From Limnanthes douglasii subsp. nivea (taxonomy: Eukaryota > Streptophyta > Magnoliopsida > Brassicales > Limnanthaceae), in contig JAUPFV010000001.1 of NCBI GenBank assembly GCA_036936605.1, positions 166,804,643 to 166,868,642 of the forward strand: 64,000 nucleotides of DNA. The letters run 5' to 3'. Made by a program: the position numbers and the translations under genes. Below the pieces are notes generated by a model, which did no database searches, was not told the DNA's origin, and saw only the letters and a program-made list of their open reading frames with translations. Positions 31,262-43,600 of the stretch are shown here, one piece after another. Every line of letters starts with the position of its first letter. The stretch's first letter is position 1.

Positions 31262-32830
31262 GAATTACAGGTTGGGTTCTATCCTTAGATACCCAACTCC
31301 CAACCCTTCAAGAAAAGTAATCGCTTTGAGTTTAAATGGTGCTTGAAGCTGAACAAAGTCCATAACTTGCTTAGATTTGAGAGTAGCCTTCGCAATCCAG
31401 TTAGCAGCTTCGTTCTGTTCTCTATAAATATGAGTTAGTTTCATATTTAAAGAGAACAACTTTCGACAACAACTAATAATGGATCCAAGAAACCACGGAG
31501 GCCTCCTTTGAAGAAACATTTCTGTGAGAATGAGGAAATTTGTTTTTATGTCGAGATTAGTAATTCATTTTGAATAGCAGAGGGTTAAACCATTAAACAT
31601 CGCACTACATTCAGCCACAATTACGTCCATAACCGAAAATTATTTTACTTTCATTATCTCTCACAACCCCTTCACCGCTAGATTCGTTTCGGAATTTAAT
31701 TTGAACCTCCCAAGCTTAAGGTTCTTCCACTTTAGAGAAATTAGAGTCATGGGTTTATTAAAATGATTAAGACACCCCCATTACATGCCCAATATTAGTA
31801 TCTTTTCCCCAAAATTTTCTCTTGCGTAAGTTGAATATGTCCATTCCAGTCAGAATGTGGATAACATCTAATCATTTCACCCGAGCTGAAGTCTTTGTTG
31901 TCATGATTTTTCTTGTTCCTTGCATACCAGATGACCCAAGAGATTATAGCAGGTAGGATAGAACGGATATGGACCTCTCTATTAAAAAACCAAAACCATG
32001 ACCTTATTAGGTGTGTTAGGGTCATGGTTCCAAAAATATGGATGCTGAAAAGAGCAGCAAAATAGGTCAAGTATCCCAAGCTTTCTGACAGCTAACAAAA
32101 ACATGCTTTATATTTTTTATTTTTTCACAATGCTGGCAACGCGAAGCTGATTGCATTTTCTTCTTTTGCATCGTAGAGTCTTCAGGTAGCAAGTTGTGGA
32201 TCACTCTTCATAGGAGAAAATAGCACTTACGTGGAGTGGCACAATTCCAGGTTTTCTTATAAAGGTTAGAATTATTACCCTTCTTCCTTACTGCATTCCA
32301 AGTAGACTTGGTGTTAAACAACCCATCTAGACTCAGAGACAATTTGACAATGTCCTCTGAATTATCGAATAGAGAGATTTTAATAGCCCCCAAAGGGGTA
32401 GCCGAGTTGGTTGAGTATGGTGTGCTTGTGACTAAAGGTCATGAGTTCGAGTCTATCTACATACGCTTTCTCGGCTGAGTCTGTCACCTTGTGTGGTTTA
32501 CCCTGTGCGCACTCATTGCACTCTGAGTAGCGGCTGCGGATTCCCTCCAAAAAAAAAAATTTAAATTTTTTTTGAATACCCGATGAATTCATCACATTCT
32601 CGATTTTAGCTAATATCCAATGGCCATTTTCCTAGAATTCTTTGACTTTGCACCCTTTAAAATTAGTTTTATTTTCTTCGTCACGGTCTCTGATCTTCCA
32701 TAATCTGAGTTAAATTGTAAAACATTTAGAAGGTTTTGCAATAGTTAAAGGTAGGATTTTGCTGCAGTAAATAGAATAGATCACCCTAAGCCAAAGAAAG
32801 TTTTACCTTGTGAACATAAACCACAAATTA
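31262..32830 (-). pseudogene. 5'-truncated L1-type LINE (copy B), ORF2 C-terminus
   Basis: Reads right to left. Pieces of the region after the RT ('FDNSEDIVKLSLSLDGLFNT', about 32370-32310), the zinc-binding RVT region ('KKTWNCATPRKCYF', then 'RSILPAIISWVIWYARNKK' near 31960-31905), and the RNase H end ('LTHIYREQNEAANWIAKATL', 'FLEGLGVGYL', 31440-31280). It matches the C-terminus of the intact LINE ('HHISRIGNAAADWLTK', 'VLEGMGIGY'). Endonuclease and RT are absent, as is common for LINE copies. It is interrupted by SINE 2. Confidence 0.82.
32386..32560 (+). mobile_element. tRNA-derived SINE 2, inserted in LINE B
   Basis: Same family as SINE 1: GCCCCCAAAGGGGTAGCCGA, A box TAGCCGAGTTGG, B box CATGAGTTCGAGTC, then GGTTTACCCTGTGCGCACT and an A(11) tail. 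It is about 35 bp shorter in the middle than SINE 1. LINE B coding sequence is found on both sides, so the SINE is younger. I see no clean target duplication. Confidence 0.82.
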
Positions 32831-33019
32831 GATGTGGTCGTTATTCACATGCTTAACGAATTGTTATGGATAGGAGTGACACCCTTAAACATCAAAGGTA
32901 CGATTATATTTTTCGGTTTTTATCATTTTGTAGTTATTTTAAAAGCTTCTGGATTTTCATCGAACTTAAAAACAAAAGAATAGATAACATGTAACAACAA
33001 CTAAATCGATAATCTCTTT

Positions 33020-33575
33020 TCATTATTAGGTTTTGTTTGTGTTATTATTTTCTCCGTTGATTTTCATCAAAGTGTTTTAAGCTGAGCTTTCAACAAATCC
33101 CTGCTCTGCTCAGCTCAATTAGACAGTTCACTGGTTTCTTCCGTGAGAAAACTCAGAAATAAATATTACTCAGTGTCATCTTGACGCCAAGCCAAACATA
33201 AAAAGAGTTTGAGTTAGCCTTCCAGAAATATCAGACCCTAGACAATAATCTTTTACACGGCCCAAATCTAAATAAGACCTAGACAGTAACATGATAAAAT
33301 AGGCAAACGGCCTTTTTATCTTTACGAGGGAAGGAAATAATTTTGCTAAGGAAACTCCTCCATTTCAATTGTTTACAATTCACAAAACTAATTTTGCGTC
33401 TATATCAATTTTTCGCTTGCTTTCGTTTCTCAAATAATATTACTCCAAACTTTTGGCGCTTTCAGAGGAATCCATATTGCATCTATTTGAACCTCTTCAT
33501 GCGGGTTGGCATTTTTCTTGACATAATCGGTTTCTGCTGTTGAGTTTGACACGCTGTTATCTGCTGTTGAGTTTG
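33020..33575. repeat. Dispersed repeat R2, copy 2 (SINE-free)
   Basis: Counterpart of 27001-27880 without the SINE. It lies just downstream of the H15-domain gene on the minus strand. Confidence 0.75.
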
Positions 33576-33606
33576 ACACGCTGTTATCTGCCGTTGAGTT
33601 TGACAG
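33532..33606. repeat. 28-bp tandem repeat, about 2.7 copies
   Basis: Units containing TCTGCTGTTGAGTTTGACAC, three starts. The 27-kb paralogue (about 27850) has a single diverged unit, so the array expanded here. It is 3' of the H15-domain gene. Confidence 0.85.
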
Positions 33607-33620
33607 ATCCCATTGATGCC

Positions 33621-35900
33621 TCAACGTTTGACAATTTCAGTAATTTGTTCTTTGATATTATTAACGTAATTCAACAAGTCGATCCACTCTCCCTGATAAA
33701 CAAATAGAACACATTCAAAATTTCAAGCAGACCCCCAATGAAAATAACTAACGAGTAAATTAAAAAACTAGCTTAAAGTAAACATACAAAAGTTTTTCAG
33801 TTTCTTCATTAAATTTAAAAATAACAGTATAAAGTGAAAAACAAGAGGTACAAACAAGTGTATACAAAAAACCCAGTAAGAAAAAACTAGTTAAAAACTA
33901 AATTTTCAAGTTCTGACCTTTTGGATCTTATAAGTTGTTAGCTTTTGTAAATCTAATTACTTTAAGCTTAAACCAGACATAAAAATAAAGTAGAAAACTA
34001 GTAAAGAGTTGATTCTCGAACAAATCTCACATTGACAACTAAATCGACACAATGCAGATTTAGACATGATAATAATAATAAGCATAAGATCTTTATATAG
34101 TAATACTCATTGCTCACCTCTGATAAAGGTTCACTTTCTCCTCTATCCTTCGTAAACTGCTTTGCTAATTTACTAATATAAGAAAAAAACAAAATTGTAA
34201 GAAACATTAAGCAAGTATACATAAAATAAGAAGCATACATAAAATAAGAAGCATACATAAAATAAGAACCACGAAAGGGAAAGCACTTACCCCAGTTTAA
34301 CAATCTCATGGCATGTTTTGAATTGCTTCTCTCGAAGTCCAATCTGATCAGGACCCGTTTGATGTTGTGTTTCATTATGTTGTTCCATTTCTTCATTTTT
34401 TTGTTTTAAATGAATTTTTTTATCTTCTTGTACAACTAATGCGGTGGCAGTTACATCTTCAAGTTTCTCTTCTTTTTTATCACGCTCTTCTACCATCGCG
34501 GCAATGCGGTGCGAAGGTACTTTAATTTTTATCTTTTTTAGTCCGGTCCGGGGCTCTTCTACGTGTCTAGCTTTTTTACATGTCGTTTTACAATGAAAAT
34601 CATTTCCTTCCGATCGATCTCTTTCTCTAGTCTCACGCTTGCCTGTAATTTTATCAGCTTTCTTGTGCGGTTTCAAGACCATTGGCTCATGTGTTCTCTC
34701 AGCAGTATTCTCTCTCTCGTGCTGTTTCGACCCCATTGGCTCATGTGTTCTTTGAGCAGTATTCTCTCTCTTCTGCTTCTTCGACGTATTCTCTATCTTG
34801 TCCTGTTTCGACATCAGTGGCTCATGTGTTCTCTCAACAGTATTCTCAGATGCCTTCAGAAAGCGGTGTTTAGAAGTACGAATTATCTCTCCTTTAAGAA
34901 GGAGCTTCTCTAAATGACTTTTTAAGAAACTTGCATGAGCCGGAGACAGATCTTTGTACTTTTCGACAGTGAACTTCAATATTGATTTTTCACTCAACCC
35001 TGATTCCTTACCTGACTCTGAAAGCGCAGTCAATATCATCTGTTCAAGTGTTCATAAGCTGTATTAGCACACTATAAGCTGAGATAGGGGTTGTATATAG
35101 CTTAAAGTTTCATTGTAATTAACCAAGTGAAACAACAATTCAACAATAGCCTAGAATTTCATCGTAATTAACTAGTGAAAAACACTTAAACTAGAACATA
35201 AAGATTGCATAAGAGAGTAGTAATACGTACGACAGAATAAGTAGGGTGATCAGGGATGCCGGAAGCAGATAGGTGGTTCAAAATGCGTTCTTCGATTTGC
35301 TTCACTTTGGGAAGCATAGAAGGATTTGATCTAGCAATATCCATTATCAACGATCTCAGATTCTCGACTTTCTTGTTCTGGAATTCATGTCAAATAAGGA
35401 TGTTAGATAAAGTTGTTCATCATCAGTTACCACCCAAACCCAACTAAAAGTAAGATCAACTAAAGAACTCTTAATCTCTGTCTCTTTAGTAAATATATTA
35501 AGATGAACTAAAAAACTCTTTAGGAACTCTTAATCATCATGCAAGTAAAAGTAAGATTAACAGTATACTTAGGGTTAACTAAAGAACTCCTAATCTCTTT
35601 CTATTCACAAATATAGTAGAATTAACTAAAAAACTCTTAAATTTCTTTCACTAAAGAACACAGAAAACCCATTACTCTTATAGCTACTAAAATAGCCAAT
35701 TCAATCTTAATTTTGTTTCTTCTAAACTAAAGAAAAAAAGATGTTTTGGGGATTTTTAGGATTAAGGTCCCTTAATCAACAATCCAAATAAAGAAATTTC
35801 ATAATCACTAAAATACCCAAAGAATCATATAACAAGATAAAGAAGAAAAGAAGATTAGGAAACAAAATCAAACCGAGATTTTCATCTTTTCGCTCCCCAT
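33621..35900 (-). CDS. H1/H5 linker-histone (H15) winged-helix domain protein, five exons
   Basis: Exon model (minus): 35900-35874, 35377-35231, 35039-34291, 34172-34118, 33692-33621. All junctions are GT..AG and keep frame, giving 349 aa. Start 'MGSEKMKIS'. Residues about 50-115 ('HPTYSVMILTALSESG' across exons 2-3, 'AHASFLKSHLEKLLLKGEI') match the H15 winged helix that binds nucleosomal DNA. A basic, charged middle follows with three 'RTHEP' repeat units, then a short C-terminal helix ('EWIDLLNYVNNIKEQITEI'). No histone-H1 Lys/Ala/Pro tail is present, so it is more like plant winged-helix DNA-binding proteins than canonical H1. Probably nuclear. Splice sites are predicted only; the 27-bp first exon and the last two exons are the least certain. 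Confidence 0.72.
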
Positions 35901-35999
35901 TATTGGTTTGAGAGACTCTTGAGAGACTTGAACAGCACGAAACACACAGATCTTGTTTACACCAACATTAACAACCAAGTGAAGTCGACGGGCTAGGGT

Positions 36000-36220
36000 T
36001 CTAGTAAATTTGGGATTTCTGTAAAAATAAATATAGTGTAAAGAGAAAAGGAAACAAAAAACTAAAATCACTATTCCTCTTCTTGGTTAAAGAGCTAATT
36101 TTTTTCACAAACCAATTAAATAAATTTTGACTGCAATTCCTAGTCTGTGATATAAATATTATAATATTCTGCTACTAAGTGCCGAAAGGTTTATGTATGG
36201 CTAACCGAATTTTCAACATA

Positions 36221-36257
<37 letters not shown>

Positions 36258-39090
36258 AATAAGTTTTAAAAAATTCAACGGATTTATTTTATAGATGTAT
36301 GTCTTTCTTTATAATTATAATATATGAGTTTTTTTATAAGAAATTTACTTTTTAATAAAGTCACTTTTAAATCTTAAGATATTTTTATTGAATAATAATT
36401 TTGAGTATAACTTTGAGTATAATTTTCTTATAAAATTTAAAAGTTTAAAACAAGTTACAACTAACTTGTTGTAATTCAAGAGTATAACTTCAAGTCTGTA
36501 TCCAATTAAATTTTAGTGGTTTGGCTAGAGTATTTACGCACCCAAATTACAACAAGTTTTGGATGTAAGTACATTCTGTATCTTTTTTACAACAAACTTG
36601 AATGTATTTACGCACCCAAATTACAACAAGTTTTGAAAACAACTTTTTGTTTCGTTTTTTTAAATATAAATGACTTTTTTGCAACCAAATTGCATGTATT
36701 TATGCACCTAACTAACACTCAGTTTCCATGCTCACTTTTTATATGTTTTTTAAACATAAAAAACATTTTTTCAACCTAAATGAACGTATTTGGTACCCAA
36801 CTAACTATTAGTTTCAATATTAATCTACATGCATTTTAATTTTGAAATGTAGATAAAAATGTCAAAAATTAGTGTTCTCCACATCGGAATTTCAAATGCA
36901 TTTCAGCTCACGTAAGAAATAAATAATCTTAAAAAACAAGTCAACAATCAGAAGAATCAATATCAAAAGGTAGTTTTAGTCTCTTTTTCACACAAAAAAA
37001 CTATGTTTTTCAACTAGTTTACTCATAACTAGACATTAAATTAACAAATAATTACACAACCATATTTAACACATTTAAAAATTTATTTTCATAACACAAT
37101 TGCACATAATTACGCAACCACAGTTCGGCAAACATTGATTTTTATTTTTCTTTTACAGTTTGAATAGATGAATTCAGAAGAAGACATCATTTAACAAATT
37201 CAAAAAACTCGAAGCAAAAACAATTAACATATTAAATAATTACACGAATCAAACACTATTCTTAAAGATCATGTTGAAAAAACTAAAAAAATAAATAATT
37301 CTATTTCCACAAACCATTTCCAAGGAGATAATGCGTCAAACATAAGAAAATCTTGCATCAAACAGAAGAACATAAATTTTTTGGTTTATTTCTTAACCAT
37401 AAAAATATAATAAGATATTGGTAGATGCTCTTATGTTAAAGTCAAAACTACGTTTTTTATATAAAAGTTATGTGTCTATATACTACACTACTTTAATTGA
37501 AGTACTTAATTTTTTTTATCTATTATTTATATATTGATATTTCACGCAATCATTTATAATGCAAATGAAAATAAGTACACAACCATACATGTAAAAACCA
37601 AAAATCCCCAAATTTGTTTTCCCGAATTTTTTCTTTTCAGATAATTTTCAACAAAATTACATAAATATATGAAATCAAATAATAATAGAAACAAAAACAA
37701 TCATGAAAATCATGAAAAAAGCAACATAATGATTCGACGCAAACAAAATAATAAAAATCAGACAACGAAAAATTACACGTGAATCGATAAACGATTTATA
37801 ATTGAAGAATAACATATAAAAAAACTATATCCAATTGCAAAATAAATTGATCAAAATAAAATATAAAAAATTGAAACTAAATTGTAGAAGAGATTGATCG
37901 AACGAAAGATAAATCTAGAATACTACAAAAAAAAATTGAAGAACATGTCAATGTCGTAATAACATAACAAGAGTATGCTCAGTATTTAAAAAATTTCAGA
38001 TGGTTATCAATATTTTAAATTTAGAAACACGTGGTTATCCATACTTTATCATACATTTGTGGTTATTAATAAATAAGGTTGATGTTTGGTGGTTATTGAT
38101 ACATATCTTTTATAATAATACGATTATTTATGATAGTAGGAGAAGATTATTTAAAAAGGGTGCAACGTGTAGTTATGTTTTTTTAATGATAGTAGGAAAC
38201 AATTGTTTAAAAAGGCTATAGGCTGTAGTTATGGTATTCTTAATAATTAAAAACGGGTTCAACTTTTAGAGTGTGTTGAAAAAGTAGGTTATGAGCTTTG
38301 ATGTTTTCCACTGACTAAAGTCTACTTGTTATTAGTTAATACTAAATTTGTTATATATAGAAATGAGTGGGTTACTTAGCCTTCAGAGGAACCGACACAG
38401 CTTCGCCTATGCACGTGTGTCAATCCAATCGACCGACTATGAGTAAATTGACTATCAAGCAATGTCGATCGTTTACATTAATATCCACGGATTTGTGTGT
38501 CCACTAATATCGACTCTTTTGGTCGACATTACTTGCTATCTTGATACTTAATACCGACCAGGCATCATCAACATTTGTGGACATACGTCGACCAATTTCA
38601 GCGTACTGTATCGATAATAATTTTTGTATATATGTGGATCCATATTTTACATACTAGTTTTGTTCATTTTAAAATAAAAATAAAACCGATAGTGTTTTTG
38701 GATTTTTTCTAAAACTATGGGTTAAAAGATATAATAATTTTTATAAAAAATAGAGAGAAAAAAACAATTAAAAAATATATTATTAACACAAAGTTTAAGT
38801 AGTTATCCTATTTTTAATTCAAAGCGAAATGTTTATCCATATTTTATTAAATATCATATAATTATTGGTAAATAAGTTTGATGTTGGATAAGTGTAAATA
38901 AATTACATTAGTAATATTTATAAAAATTTATAAGAATTAAATATATTTTTTTTTTAATTAAAAAATTATATTTAATTAATTATAGATAAACAAATGGTTT
39001 TCAAAAGCGAAAGAGTTTTTTCTCGGAAGAAGTCTTCTCATATGGATTTGTCAATTTTATTTTTTATGCTACACAACTATTAGAGAAACC
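36000..39090. other. AT-rich intergenic region
   Basis: No gene recognised. Contents: an (ATT)n microsatellite at about 36222-36258; imperfect repeats of about 75 bp around TACGCACCCAAATTACAACA (about 36534, 36610, weaker at 36690 and 36785); similar segments with GTTATCCATACTTTAT (about 38030) and GTTTATCCATATTTTAT (about 38831); and a GC-richer patch with GTCGA motifs at 38380-38620. Confidence 0.6.
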
Positions 39091-39112
39091 AAACTAAACT
39101 ATTGAACCAGAT
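39091..39112. repeat. Left target site duplication of LINE C
   Basis: 22 bp containing ACTAAACTATTGAACCAG, repeated exactly at 44984-45005 after the poly(A) tail. The first few A bases are ambiguous with the tail. Confidence 0.95.
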
Positions 39113-39338
39113 GAGTAATAATGAAAAGCTTATGGCTTCTCTCTCAAGAAAGGTCCAAGATTTGAAGTTGTTTCTTAACCTTTAAGAAACTCTTCTTCTC
39201 ATTTACATATTTGATTGATTATCTATCGATATCTACATATCTGCTTTCTTTCATCATCACCATCTGCCACAAGTTTGTGTTCTTCGTTGCCTTACAGGCT
39301 CTGCCTGTTGGGGTCTTGTTTTTTCGTTGATTTGAAGC

Positions 39339-40643
39339 ATGGATTTGGATAGAAATGACGCTGATTTTCCTCCATTGAATAGCAAGACTCCTGCTGTTGA
39401 TGAGTCGAACAAAGTTACAATGGCTAAGAGATACTCTGATGTTGTAGTCGATAAGGGTAAAGATCCTCGGTTCAAATCGGTTGTAAAGAAATTTGATGAC
39501 TACAATGTTGTTAGTTTTGAAAGAAGGGTAAAGAATGCTTTAAGTTCTCAATCAAGAACCACGTTAGTGTGCAAATTCAATGATGGTATTCCTAAGCGCC
39601 AAGCTTTTCAAGCATTTCTTGATTCCTTTAGGTTCAATGGTGCCTTTTCTTACGTGACTATAGACTCAAGACAAATACTAGTCGAGTTCTCGGTATTGGC
39701 TGATGCAGGGAGGCTCTGGGTGAGCAGATTCTGGAAAGTTGAAGGAAAGATGATGCGGGTGGTTAAATGGTGTCCTAACAGTTCACGTAACTACGAGTGT
39801 CCTATTGCGTTATTATGGGTTCGATTTGAAAAAGTGCAGGAATTCATGTATAATGGTGCTGTGATTGAAGAGATGGCTTCATCTCTTGGACTTGTTCACC
39901 ATGTAGTGATCCCTGAAGTTAACAGGGCTAACTGGAATGCGTGTTTTGCCCTGGTAGAGGTTGATGTTTCAGTTAAGTTAAAGAGAAAGATGAAGATAGA
40001 TTTTGGCGATGGAGAAGAGTATAATGTTAACGTGAGTTATAAAAATGCTCCTGTATATTGCAATTCTTGTCGACATATTGGGCATGAGTCTGTTAATTGC
40101 AAAAAGAATCTGGTAATGGCTTCAAATACGGTAAAAGAAAATATAAAAGAAAGTGTGAAAGTTAACAGTAATGCAAACTGTGTTGAGATTGAAAAAAACT
40201 GTGGTTTACAAGATTTACAGATAAAAGAAAATACAGCAAGGGATTCAAGGCCTACAAAAGTTGAGACTTTTACACATGTTTACAGAAGGAAGTTGAAGTC
40301 AATTATCACTCAGAAGGACAGGAATTCAGTCTCTTGCCCATCCACAAATGTTGTTAGTCCTACAAGAATGTGTTCCTCTGAGGCACCAGATATCATCAGT
40401 GCTCTTCAACATCTTGAAGTTGAAGAGAATGTTAATGAACAAGCTTCTCCCCAAGCTGGCAGAGTTGGCAGCTACAATCCATCGCCAAGAACTAGTTCAA
40501 ATGTCCCTGATAAAGATTTTGAAACAGTTATTTTAAGAAAAATGAAATCTGCAAATAGAAGTGGTAATTCTAGAAGGTTGTCTATAAGCTCTCTTAGAAG
40601 AAGAGGCAAAGTGTTACAAGGCTCAAAATCTGATAATGATTAA
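39339..40643 (+). CDS. LINE C ORF1: DUF4283-type RNA-binding protein with zinc knuckle
   Basis: 434 aa. The middle (about residues 65-230) matches the DUF4283 RRM-like region found in plant LINE ORF1 and related proteins ('FRFNGAFSYVTIDSRQ', 'VVKWCPNS', 'IALLWVRFEKVQEFMYN'). A CCHC knuckle 'CNSCRHIGHESVNC' lies at about 241-254, then a low-complexity basic tail. ORF1 proteins coat the element RNA. The start is the first ATG after the 5' UTR. The stop TAA (40641-40643) falls inside the ORF2 start. Confidence 0.92.
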   Translation: MDLDRNDADFPPLNSKTPAVDESNKVTMAKRYSDVVVDKGKDPRFKSVVKKFDDYNVVSFERRVKNALSSQSRTTLVCKFNDGIPKRQAFQAFLDSFRFNGAFSYVTIDSRQILVEFSVLADAGRLWVSRFWKVEGKMMRVVKWCPNSSRNYECPIALLWVRFEKVQEFMYNGAVIEEMASSLGLVHHVVIPEVNRANWNACFALVEVDVSVKLKRKMKIDFGDGEEYNVNVSYKNAPVYCNSCRHIGHESVNCKKNLVMASNTVKENIKESVKVNSNANCVEIEKNCGLQDLQIKENTARDSRPTKVETFTHVYRRKLKSIITQKDRNSVSCPSTNVVSPTRMCSSEAPDIISALQHLEVEENVNEQASPQAGRVGSYNPSPRTSSNVPDKDFETVILRKMKSANRSGNSRRLSISSLRRRGKVLQGSKSDND

Positions 40644-43600
40644 ACTCCTAAGTTGGAATGCTCGAGGAGTAAATAATAAACCTACTGTGGCTAGGCTAAA
40701 GTTTTTAATTAAGAGTGAGAAAATCAAATTGGTTGCAATACAAGAGCCAATGGCTTGGACTGATAAAATGGAGCAGGTTGCTAAAAGTATTGGTTTAGAC
40801 CATTGTGTTGCAAACATATCTAATAAGATATGGATGCTTTGGTCAAATGAAGTCAGTGTTACAGTTATGGAGGATATGGATCAATTTCTTCATGTTAAGA
40901 TTCTTCATGCAGAATTTACTGGTTATTTTACATCTATATATGCAAAAAACAGGAGAATTTGTAGAAAAGAGCTTTGGAGTCAAATTGGTAACATTACCTG
41001 TGAAGACCCTTGGATTCTAGCTGGTGATTGCAACACTACTAGATGTCCAGATGATCAGCTATGTTGCCTGAACTTTGATGCTAATGGAGCAGAGGACTTT
41101 AATGAGCTCATTAGGAATTGTAATTTTGAAGTTCCTGGATACAATGGATCACGTTATACTTGGAGTAATAATAAGGCTTGGAAAAGACTAGACTGGGTGC
41201 TCACCAACCAAAGCATGCTTAATGATCTCAGTTTACAGGTTTCTCACATGGTCAGAACTTGTTCTGACCATGCTCCTCTTTTACTTTCAATTAAAAAAGG
41301 AACTAATACTATAAAGAAAGGGTCTTTTAAGTTTTTAAATGCTTGGACCAACCATTCTGACTTTCTGAACTCAGTTAGTCAGAATTGGTCCAAGCACTGT
41401 AATGGTGAAGACAGCACTGTTTTTTGGTACAAATTAAAGAGATTGAAAAAGCATTTGAAAACTTGGAATGTTGCTGTTTTTGGAAACATTTTCAATAAAG
41501 TAAAGGATGCTGCTTTAGAAGTGGAAAAATGTGAACTGATTCACCAGAATAGAAAAGATAATACTTCAAAGTCTGATCTCTCTAAAGCCAATAGTACTCT
41601 TATCCTTGCTTTAAAGGATGAAGAGTGCTACTGGAAACAAAAATGTTTTAACTCTTGGCTACAAGACAGTGATGGAAATACTAAGCTATATCACAGTTTT
41701 GTAGCCAAGAAGAGAAAGAAGAATGTAATAAATGGTATAAAGGAAAATGAGAGGTGGATCACTGACCTAAATGGAATTGCCTCCTCTGCGGTGGATTACT
41801 TCAAAATGAATCTTTCAATTGCTCCTGAAAACAATGATAACTTTATTGTTAATAATTCTGTTCTAAATTATATTCCCAAGATTGTGCAGGATAAGGATAA
41901 CATAGAGATGATCAGGCCAGCAACAATGGAGGAAATTAGAACTACCATATATGAAATGAAAGCAGACAGTGCCCCTGGCACAGATGGTTTCAACACTTAT
42001 TTTCTTAAGAAATGTTGGAATATAATTGGTTCTGATCTTTGCAAAGCATTAAATGCTTATCTATTAGGAGATAATATCCCTAAAGGGGTCTTTGCTACAG
42101 GGATAGTTCTTGTCCCTAAAATAGCTAATCCTATCTCATGGAATAACTATAGGCCTTTAAGTATGTGTACAATACTTAACAGATTACTTTCTGCTTTGAT
42201 TAATAGAAGGATATCTACTATTCTTCCTAGTCTTCTGTCCAAGGGTCAGAGTGCATTTGTGAGGGATAGATTAATACATGATAATATTCTATTGATCAAA
42301 GAAATGTTACATAATATTAAAAGGAAGCCAGCTAAGGGGAATATCATTATTCAGCTTGACATGACAAAGGCGTTTGACAAGATGTCTCACACCTTTGTCA
42401 TTAAAGCTCTAAAGCAATTTGGATTCTCTGATAGAATTCAAGCTCTGGTTTACAGACTTATCTCAAATGTTATGATATCTGTAATAATAAATGGTACATG
42501 TACAGGATACTTTCCTCAAAAAACAGGATTGAGACAGGGAGACCCATTATCCCCTTGTCTCTTTATCCTTGCAGAGGATGCCCTTCTTAGGGGTTTGGAA
42601 TGCTTATATGCAAATAATAAGAGCATGCAGTATTATTTAAAATCTGGTGACATCTTACCTTCACTTGCTTTTGCAGATGATGTGGTCATCTTCACAAATA
42701 GCACTCCATCTTCAATTAGAAACCTTTGCAACCTGTTAGAACAGTATCAAATGGAGTCAGGGCAAGCTATAAATATTGAAAAGACTAAGATAATTACATC
42801 ACACAGAAGTGCCAATTCAGCCTTTTTGAAAGCTACATTGGGATTCAAGACTGATAATGCCCCTTTCAACTATCTGGGCATCAACATTGCCACTAGCAAC
42901 AAAGGGAAGTTCTTTACACCATTACTAACTAAAATATACAATAAAATTAATGATTGGGATTTGAAAAACTTGTCTTTCAGTGGCAGATTGTCACTGATAA
43001 GACATGTTCTCCACCCAATAATTTATTTTTGGATGCAAAATAGTGTCATACCTAAAACTATCCTAAGCAAAATTGAAATCTGTTTCAACAAATTCCTATG
43101 GAGACCTAAGATAAATGAAAAGGCTATACACTGGTCTTGTTGGGATAATGTATGTAAGCCCTACTGTGAAGGAGGTCTGAATATTAAGCATTTAGCTGAT
43201 ATTCAACTTGCTTTCACCTACAAACTGTGGTTCTTATTCAGAAAAAGGAAATCCCTATGGTCTGATATCATGGCTAACACATACTGTAACACTTGTCACC
43301 CTCTAGTTGCTAAGTGTGGTTCTGGGGATTCAGTTGTTTGGAAAGCTTTATGTTCTATTAGAAAGCATGCAGACAGTTTTATTAAATGGACTGTTGGTAA
43401 AGGAGACATGGATTTTTGGAGAGATTCTTGGCATGGAATGTCTCCTTTTATAACAGACCAAAGCTCTTGGTATCTTCCTGCTCAGGTTAAAACTTTTTGG
43501 AAAAATAATGGTTGGGATCCTATTCTTACATCACTTCTTTCACATGATCAATACCAACACATTTGTAGTATTAGTATTAATGATCAAGAAGATGATGTTG

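Noticed and set aside
38380..38620. Inverted-repeat transposon around GTCGA motifs
   Set aside because: The arms (AGCAATGTCGA and TCGACATTACTTGCT) match only partly and no target duplication was seen.
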